Translations under genes and position numbers: made by a program
Assembly: GCA_031178805.1 (NCBI GenBank)
Contig: JAPSIJ010000193.1
Coordinates: forward strand, 1-5,221
DNA from: Cellulomonas sp.
Lineage (GTDB): Bacteria > Actinomycetota > Actinomycetes > Actinomycetales > Cellulomonadaceae
Length of the DNA: 5,221 nt
Reading direction: 5' to 3'
The notes under the pieces: model-generated
What the model was told of the DNA's origin: nothing
Seen by the model: only the letters and a program-made list of their open reading frames with translations
Database searches by the model: none
Shown here: piece after piece, positions 1 through 5,221 of the stretch
Layout of the letters: every line of letters begins with the position of its first letter
How positions within the stretch are numbered: the first letter of the stretch is position 1

Positions 1-470
1 GAGCAGGTGCGCACCGGGAACACCCGCAGCAGCAGGTCGACGGTCTCCCGGATCGCCCAGGCGTGCGCGTACGGCCCGAAGTACCGCGTGCCGGGGCGCT
101 TCGCCCCGCGCATCACCTGCACCCGCGGGTACTGGTCGGCGAGGGTCACCGCGAGGTACGGGTACGACTTGTCGTCCCGGTACTTCACGTTGAACCGCGG
201 GTCGTACTCCTTGATCCAGGAGTACTCCAGGGCCAGCGCCTCGACCTCGGTCCCGACGACGGTCCACTGGACGGAGGCCGCCGTGGTGACCATCGTCTGG
301 GTGCGCGGGTGCAGGTGCGCGACGTCCTGGAAGTACGAGTTCAGGCGCTGGCGCAGGCTCTTCGCCTTGCCCACGTAGATGACCCGGCCGTGCTCGTCAC
401 GGAACCGGTACACGCCCGGCTGGTCCGGGATCTCGCCCGGCGCCGGGCGGTAGGTCGCGGGGTCAGCCAT
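1..470 (-). CDS. uvrC: Excinuclease ABC subunit C, N-terminal part (cut by window edge)
   Basis: UvrC is the nuclease of nucleotide excision repair: recruited to the UvrB-DNA complex, it cuts the damaged strand on both sides of the lesion. Only the first 156 codons lie here. They hold the complete GIY-YIG domain that makes the 3' incision: G19-V20-Y21, then Y32-V33-G34-K35, R42 in 'LRQRL' as the likely catalytic arginine, and E82 in 'EALALEYSWIKEYDP' as the likely metal-binding glutamate. 'YRDDKSYPYLAVTL' (from residue 97), 'RYFGPYAHAWAIRET' and 'FPVRTCS' are family signatures in actinobacterial form. The UvrB-binding segment, RNase-H-like nuclease and helix-hairpin-helix domains would lie beyond base 1. 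The ATG at 470-468 is chosen because the GIY motif starts at the usual distance and a TANNNT box sits 7 bases upstream, suggesting a leaderless mRNA. It is divergent from the OsmC gene (53-bp gap). Confidence 0.96.
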   Translation of the reverse strand, partial: MADPATYRPAPGEIPDQPGVYRFRDEHGRVIYVGKAKSLRQRLNSYFQDVAHLHPRTQTMVTTAASVQWTVVGTEVEALALEYSWIKEYDPRFNVKYRDDKSYPYLAVTLADQYPRVQVMRGAKRPGTRYFGPYAHAWAIRETVDLLLRVFPVRTC

Positions 471-477
471 GGGAGCC

Positions 478-483
478 ACCGTA
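478..483 (-). promoter_or_regulatory. Candidate -10 element of uvrC, leaderless arrangement
   Basis: On the minus strand TACGGT fits the actinobacterial TANNNT -10 and is followed by 7 bases and then the uvrC ATG. Transcription starting at base 470 would give an mRNA beginning at the start codon. No clear -35 hexamer and no good Shine-Dalgarno sequence is seen. A degenerate PafBC-like element (ACGTCGGCG, 492-500, 6 of 9 to TTGTCRGTG) lies exactly 8 bases upstream; this is weak on its own. Confidence 0.5.
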
Positions 484-511
484 GTTCGGCCCGCCGACGT
501 CGACCCGCCGG

Positions 512-517
512 TACCGT
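512..517 (+). promoter_or_regulatory. Candidate -10 element of the osmC-like gene, leaderless arrangement
   Basis: TACCGT fits TANNNT and is followed by six bases (GGGGCG) and then the ATG at 524, the spacing expected if transcription begins at the A of the start codon. GGGG within those six bases is the only Shine-Dalgarno-like sequence, and it is too close to the ATG. No -35 hexamer is evident. The promoter interleaves with that of uvrC on the other strand. Confidence 0.5.
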
Positions 518-523
518 GGGGCG

Positions 524-1045
524 ATGGGACTCCTGCACGAGTACGCCGCCGACGTCGTCTGGACCGGCGCGGGGGCGACCGGCACCACCGGGTACGCCGC
601 GTACGGGCGCGAGCACGAGATCCGCGTGACCGGCAAGCCGGTCATCCTCGGGTCCGCGGACCCCGCGTTCCGGGGCGACCCGACGCGGCACAACCCCGAG
701 GAGCTGCTCGTCGCGTCGCTGGCCGAGTGCCACATGCTCTGGTTCCTCCACTTCGCCGCCACGTCGGGCGTGACGGTCGTCGGGTACGCCGACCGGGCCA
801 CCGGGACCATGCGGGTCGAGGCGGCGGGGCACGGCCAGTTCACCGAGGTGGTGCTGCGCCCCCAGGTGACCGTGCGGCCGGGCGGCGCGGGCGCCGGCAC
901 CGCCGCGGGGCTGGACGCGCAGCTGGCCGACCTGCACCACCGGGCGCACGAGCACTGCTTCATCGCCCGGTCGGTGACGTTCGCCGTCCGGACGGAGCCG
1001 GCGCCCGCGGTCGTGGAGACCCCGGGCGCCGCCGTCACGGGCTGA
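524..1045 (+). CDS. OsmC/Ohr-family protein (putative organic hydroperoxide reductase)
   Basis: A 173-residue protein of the OsmC/Ohr superfamily, small cytosolic dimers that reduce organic peroxides with a reactive cysteine pair. Both cysteines are present: C69 in 'NPEELLVASLAECHMLWFLHFA' (57-78) and C145 in 'HEHCFIARSV' (143-152). The N-terminal strands 'VVWTG' and 'GTTGYAAYGREHEI' and the stretch 'GKPVILGSADPAFRGDP' (37-53), with R50 a candidate for the arginine that polarises the cysteine, mark an actinobacterial OsmC-like subgroup distinct from classical Ohr and OsmC; its substrate and reductant are unknown to me. Length fits the family, which is typically about 140-180 residues. The ATG at 524 is the only start in frame giving the full N-terminal strand. 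The gene is divergent from uvrC and convergent with uvrA, so it is its own transcription unit. No signal peptide or membrane segment is present. Confidence 0.9.
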   Translation: MGLLHEYAADVVWTGAGATGTTGYAAYGREHEIRVTGKPVILGSADPAFRGDPTRHNPEELLVASLAECHMLWFLHFAATSGVTVVGYADRATGTMRVEAAGHGQFTEVVLRPQVTVRPGGAGAGTAAGLDAQLADLHHRAHEHCFIARSVTFAVRTEPAPAVVETPGAAVTG

Positions 1046-1048
1046 CCG

Positions 1049-1073
<25 letters not shown>
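1018..1073. terminator. Candidate bidirectional terminator-like stem over the osmC/uvrA convergent ends
   Basis: Bases 1018-1029 (GACCCCGGGCGC) pair with 1061-1073 (GCGCTCCGGGGTC) over 12 base pairs with only T1065 bulged, enclosing a 31-base loop. The arms lie inside the last codons of the osmC-like gene and of uvrA, and the loop contains both stop codons. No T tract follows on either strand, so this would be an atypical intrinsic terminator. With 3 bp between the genes, any shared terminator must lie inside coding sequence. GC-rich DNA forms such stems easily, so the function is an inference. Confidence 0.35.
1033..1060. repeat. Tandem 14-bp repeat carrying both convergent stop codons
   Basis: Bases 1033-1046 (CGTCACGGGCTGAC) and 1047-1060 (CGTCACGCGCTGAC) are adjacent copies differing at one position (13 of 14). 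Each copy contains GTCA and TGAC in inverted orientation, so each offers a TGA on both strands. The osmC-like gene stops at the TGA of copy 1 (1043-1045, plus) and uvrA stops at the TGA of copy 2 (1051-1049, minus). Copy 2 with its flanking G forms a 5-bp inverted repeat, CGTCA-CGCGC-TGACG. Confidence 0.8.
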
Positions 1074-3919
<2,846 letters not shown>

Positions 3920-3926
3920 GCGCGCC

Positions 3927-3949
3927 ATGCTACGGCCGGGCACCGACAG
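3927..3949 (-). promoter_or_regulatory. PafBC-type (RecA-independent DNA-damage) promoter of uvrA
   Basis: Read on the minus strand: CTGTCGGTG (3949-3941), eight bases CCCGGCCG (3940-3933), then TAGCAT (3932-3927). The consensus described for the mycobacterial RecA-independent damage promoter is TTGTCRGTG-N8-TANNNT. The match is 8 of 9 in the upstream element, exact spacing and an exact -10. Seven bases (GGCGCGC) then lead to GTG at 3919, so the mRNA would start at that codon. The -35 position has no TTGACA-like hexamer, as expected for a promoter that relies on the PafBC activator at a -26 element. The TAGCAT box uses the first two bases of the alternative ATG. Confidence 0.75.
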
Positions 3950-3965
3950 ACGCACATGTGTTCGA
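3950..3965 (-). promoter_or_regulatory. LexA operator (SOS box) upstream of uvrA
   Basis: The minus-strand sequence TCGAACACATGTGCGT matches the actinobacterial/Gram-positive SOS box TCGAAC-N4-GTTCGA at 10 of 12 conserved positions: a perfect left half and 4 of 6 in the right half. It touches the PafBC-like element and covers the -31 to -46 region relative to the proposed start at 3919, where bound LexA would block RNA polymerase. LexA control of uvrA is established in many bacteria; control here is inferred from the site. Confidence 0.75.
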
Positions 3966-3985
3966 ACGGTGTACGGGACGCGGCG

Positions 3986-3997
3986 GGCGACGTCGCC
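3986..3997. repeat. Perfect 12-bp palindrome between uvrA and the MBL gene
   Basis: GGCGACGTCGCC is its own reverse complement. It lies 13 bases before the CATGAT box proposed for the plus-strand MBL transcript, a possible operator position. GACGTC cores are common in this GC-rich DNA, also inside genes, so it may be chance. Confidence 0.3.
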
Positions 3998-4009
3998 GCT
4001 GGTCCGGCG

Positions 4010-4015
4010 CATGAT
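4010..4015 (+). promoter_or_regulatory. Weak candidate -10 for the mini-ORF/MBL transcript
   Basis: CATGAT (TANNNT with one mismatch) is followed by six bases and GTG at 4022, repeating the leaderless geometry seen at the other genes here. No -35 hexamer is recognised. It is the best-placed candidate in the divergent region for the plus strand, but it is weak. Confidence 0.3.
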
Positions 4016-4021
4016 GGTGCC

Positions 4022-4078
4022 GTGCCGACGACCCCCGCCGTGACGGAGCCCACCCCCGCCGACGGGGCCCGGCAGTGA
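4022..4078 (+). CDS. Possible 18-codon leader ORF overlapping the MBL gene, or misframed N-terminus
   Basis: GTG at 4022 opens an 18-residue frame, MPTTPAVTEPTPADGARQ, ending in TGA at 4076-4078. Its stop overlaps the MBL start as GTGA, the classic arrangement for translational coupling. Every one of the 18 sense codons ends in G or C, whereas the MBL frame read back across the same bases has several A/T third positions, so the coding signature here belongs to this frame. Two explanations fit: a short leader peptide that couples translation to the hydrolase, or the true N-terminus of the hydrolase separated by a one-base difference. One extra G in the run at 4064-4067 would join the frames through 'ADGGPAVTGALELDAL'. 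The peptide resembles no family I know. Confidence 0.35.
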   Translation: MPTTPAVTEPTPADGARQ

Positions 4079-4752
4079 CCGGGGCGCTGGAGCTCGACGC
4101 CCTCGTCCTGCGCACGCTGCGCGTCGGGCCGATGGACAACGACGCCTACCTGCTCACCTGCCGGGCCACGGGGGCGCAGCTCCTGGTCGACGCCGCCGCC
4201 GAGCCCGACCGGCTGCTCGACGCCGTCCGCGCCGGCTCCCCCGGCGGCACCCCGCGCCTCGACCTGGTCGTCACCACCCACCGGCACGCGGACCACCTCG
4301 GCGCGCTGGCCGCCGTGCTGGCGGCCACCGGCGCGCGGCACGCCGCGGGCGCCGACGACGCGGACGCCGTGGCGGCGGCCGCGGGCACCTCCCGGCCCGA
4401 GCCGCTGCGGCACGGCGACGTGCTGGCCGTCGGCGCGCTGCGTCTCGACGTGCTCGCCCTGCGCGGGCACACGCCCGGCGCCGTCGCGCTCGCGCTGACC
4501 GAGCCGGACGACGCCCGCGCGCCGGGCGCCGTCCCGGGGCGCGTGCACCTGCTCACCGGCGACTCGCTGTTCCCGGGCGGGCCCGGGCGCACCACCTCCC
4601 CGGCGGCGTTCGACGCGCTGATGACCGACCTCGAGCAGCGGGTGTTCGCCCGCTACCGGGACGACACCCGGGTGCTGCCCGGGCACGGGCTGCCGACCAC
4701 CCTCGGCGCCGAGCGGCCGCACCTGGGCGAGTGGCGCGCGCGGGGCTGGTGA
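4075..4752 (+). CDS. MBL-fold metallo-hydrolase, glyoxalase II-like
   Basis: A 225-residue cytosolic protein with the full metal-binding set of the metallo-beta-lactamase fold: H69-x-H71-x-D73-H74 in 'TTHRHADHLG', H132 in 'RGHTPG', D163 in 'TGDSLFPGGPGRT' and H204 in 'LPGHG'. These residues bind a two-metal centre in hydroxyacylglutathione-hydrolase-like enzymes, which cleave thioesters. Actinobacteria use mycothiol rather than glutathione, so a mycothiol thioester is a conceivable substrate, but this is inference. 'LRVGPMDNDAYLL' (15-27) is the usual first strand, so the ATG at 4132 would be too late; GTG at 4075 is the only upstream start in frame, weakly preceded by ACGGGG. It is divergent from uvrA, a pairing I recall from mycobacteria (Rv1637c beside uvrA) and other actinobacteria. 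The N-terminus is uncertain because of the overlapping 18-codon frame. Confidence 0.9.
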   Translation: MTGALELDALVLRTLRVGPMDNDAYLLTCRATGAQLLVDAAAEPDRLLDAVRAGSPGGTPRLDLVVTTHRHADHLGALAAVLAATGARHAAGADDADAVAAAAGTSRPEPLRHGDVLAVGALRLDVLALRGHTPGAVALALTEPDDARAPGAVPGRVHLLTGDSLFPGGPGRTTSPAAFDALMTDLEQRVFARYRDDTRVLPGHGLPTTLGAERPHLGEWRARGW

Positions 4753-4781
4753 CGCCGGCCGGGTGACCTCGGGACCGCGAG

Positions 4782-4805
4782 CCGAGCCGGTGTGTCCCGG
4801 TTCGG
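4782..4805 (+). terminator. Candidate hairpin after the MBL gene
   Basis: CCGAGCCGG (4782-4790) pairs with CCGGTTCGG (4797-4805) over nine base pairs, including one G-T wobble, around a six-base loop TGTGTC. It begins 29 bases after the MBL stop. No T tract follows, so termination would be of the tract-less type often proposed in actinobacteria. The right arm ends just 11 bases before the -10 of the next gene, so the hairpin also covers its -35 region. Confidence 0.4.
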
Positions 4806-4813
4806 GAGGGTTC

Positions 4814-4822
4814 TGCCATAGT
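4814..4822 (+). promoter_or_regulatory. Extended -10 promoter of the downstream P/Q-rich protein gene
   Basis: TGCCATAGT reads as TG-N-CATAGT, an extended -10 with four of six matches to TATAAT. A start around 4829 would leave a leader of about 30 bases before the ATG at 4858. No convincing -35 lies at 16-18 bases upstream, which is tolerable for an extended -10. Confidence 0.5.
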
Positions 4823-4846
4823 GACGCCGAGCAACCCCCAGACCTC

Positions 4847-4853
4847 GAAGGGA
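4847..4853 (+). promoter_or_regulatory. Shine-Dalgarno site deciding the start at 4858
   Basis: GAAGGGA lies four bases before the ATG at 4858. It is the only clear ribosome binding site in the window and contrasts with the leaderless-type starts of the other genes. Confidence 0.65.
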
Positions 4854-4857
4854 CGTC

Positions 4858-5221
4858 ATGTCGAACGACGGCAGCACCACGCCGGAGCCGGGCAGCACCG
4901 CCGGGCCCAACCCCGACCGGCCGGACGCGGAGCAGCACGCCGCCGAGCAGGACACCCCCACCCAGGCCTACCCGGCGCAGGGCGCGGACCGGCAGCCGGA
5001 GGCCCCGACCGAGGCGTTCCCCGCCACCGGGACCGACGCCCCGACGCAGGCGTTCCCCGCGCCCGGCCAGCCGTGGGCGCCGCAGCCGGCCCCGGGCGGC
5101 TCCGCGCCGGGCCAGCCGTGGTCCCCGCAGCAGTCCGCGCCGCAGCAGCCCGCCCAGCCGTGGGCCCCGCAGCCCCCGGCCGGCGCGCCGGCCACGTCCG
5201 CGTGGCCGACCCCCGGCACGG
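4858..5221 (+). CDS. Pro/Gln/Ala-rich protein, N-terminal part (runs off window)
   Basis: The first 121 codons of an unrecognised protein are present with no stop before the window ends. The segment is disordered and of low complexity, rich in P, A, Q, G and T, with no signal peptide and no hydrophobic stretch. It starts with an acidic, Asp/Glu-containing part (residues 1-32), then has three copies of x-PT-Q/E-A-Y/F-PA (33-40, 49-56, 61-68) and three of x-QPW-A/S-PQ (70-76, 85-91, 99-105). Tails like this commonly precede transmembrane segments in actinobacterial membrane proteins (for example PspC-, RDD- or DUF4190-type proteins), so a cytoplasmic tail of a membrane protein is my best guess; nothing in the visible part proves it. 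The ATG is supported by a good Shine-Dalgarno and an extended -10. It probably forms a separate transcription unit from the MBL gene. Confidence 0.75.
   Translation, partial: MSNDGSTTPEPGSTAGPNPDRPDAEQHAAEQDTPTQAYPAQGADRQPEAPTEAFPATGTDAPTQAFPAPGQPWAPQPAPGGSAPGQPWSPQQSAPQQPAQPWAPQPPAGAPATSAWPTPGT
4954..5061 (+). repeat. Three imperfect x-PT-Q/E-A-Y/F-PA repeats in the P/Q-rich protein
   Basis: Residues 33-40 TPTQAYPA, 49-56 APTEAFPA and 61-68 APTQAFPA, spaced 16 and 12 residues apart. The aromatic residue and the PT pair are kept in each copy, which suggests short binding motifs rather than random composition. Confidence 0.7.
5065..5175 (+). repeat. Three imperfect QPW-A/S-PQ repeats in the P/Q-rich protein
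   Basis: Residues 70-76 GQPWAPQ, 85-91 GQPWSPQ and 99-105 AQPWAPQ, spaced 15 and 14 residues apart. The DNA is also conserved: each copy has CAGCCGTGG followed by a variant of GCGCCGCAG. A regularly spaced tryptophan in a disordered tail is unusual. Confidence 0.7.

Noticed and set aside
495..502. CGACGTCG shared by both divergent intergenic regions (here and 3988-3995) as a common operator
   Set aside because: GACGTC cores occur repeatedly inside the genes of this window as Asp-Val codons, so sharing is expected by composition.
3926..3928. ATG at 3928 as the uvrA start
   Set aside because: Not excluded, but less favoured: it overlaps the TAGCAT -10 box, has no Shine-Dalgarno, and adds three residues before the conserved start NDRLVVQGAREHNL. 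It would be used only from an upstream promoter.
3929..4012. Upstream ATG at 4012 as the uvrA start
   Set aside because: Would add 31 residues not found in the family, and the added codons consist of the LexA box, the PafBC-type promoter and a palindrome.
4859..4866. TCGAAC near the start of the P/Q-rich gene as a second LexA box
   Set aside because: Only one half-site; the bases after the 4-base spacer do not resemble GTTCGA.

Overview
This window looks like chromosomal DNA of a very high-GC actinobacterium. Codon third positions are almost always G or C. The UvrC and UvrA sequences carry actinobacterial signatures (UvrC 'ALEYSWIKEYDPRFN', the UvrA zinc site 'CPNDH'), and several start codons sit 6-7 bases after a TANNNT -10 box, which is the actinobacterial leaderless-mRNA pattern. 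Cellulomonadaceae or a close relative is my best guess, from overall style rather than from any search.

Layout from left to right. Positions 1-470 (minus) hold the N-terminal 156 codons of uvrC, cut by the window edge. Positions 524-1045 (plus) hold a two-cysteine OsmC/Ohr-family peroxide-reductase-like protein, divergent from uvrC. Positions 1049-3919 (minus) hold complete uvrA, convergent with osmC and separated from it by 3 bp. Positions 3920-4074 are a divergent control region. Positions 4075-4752 (plus) hold a glyoxalase-II-like metallo-beta-lactamase (MBL) hydrolase, preceded by an 18-codon overlapping mini-ORF. Positions 4753-4857 are a spacer with a hairpin, an extended -10 promoter and a Shine-Dalgarno site. 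Positions 4858-5221 (plus) hold the Pro/Gln/Ala-rich N-terminus of a protein that runs off the window.

The theme is nucleotide excision repair. UvrA recognises damage and loads UvrB, and UvrC makes the two incisions. The MBL gene beside uvrA is a neighbourhood I recall from other actinobacteria, and the OsmC protein adds a possible oxidant-defence gene between the two repair genes.

The most informative part is the uvrA control region. A 16-bp LexA (SOS) box matching 10 of 12 conserved positions directly abuts a near-perfect PafBC-type (RecA-independent) promoter: 8 of 9 in the upstream element, exact 8-bp spacing, exact TANNNT. That promoter's -10 overlaps the ATG an annotator would probably choose, and it points to a leaderless GTG start nine bases downstream that also fits the UvrA family N-terminus. 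A second curiosity lies where osmC and uvrA converge: a 14-bp near-perfect tandem repeat supplies the stop codon of each gene and sits in the loop of a long inverted repeat. No RNA genes, mobile elements or CRISPR arrays were seen.
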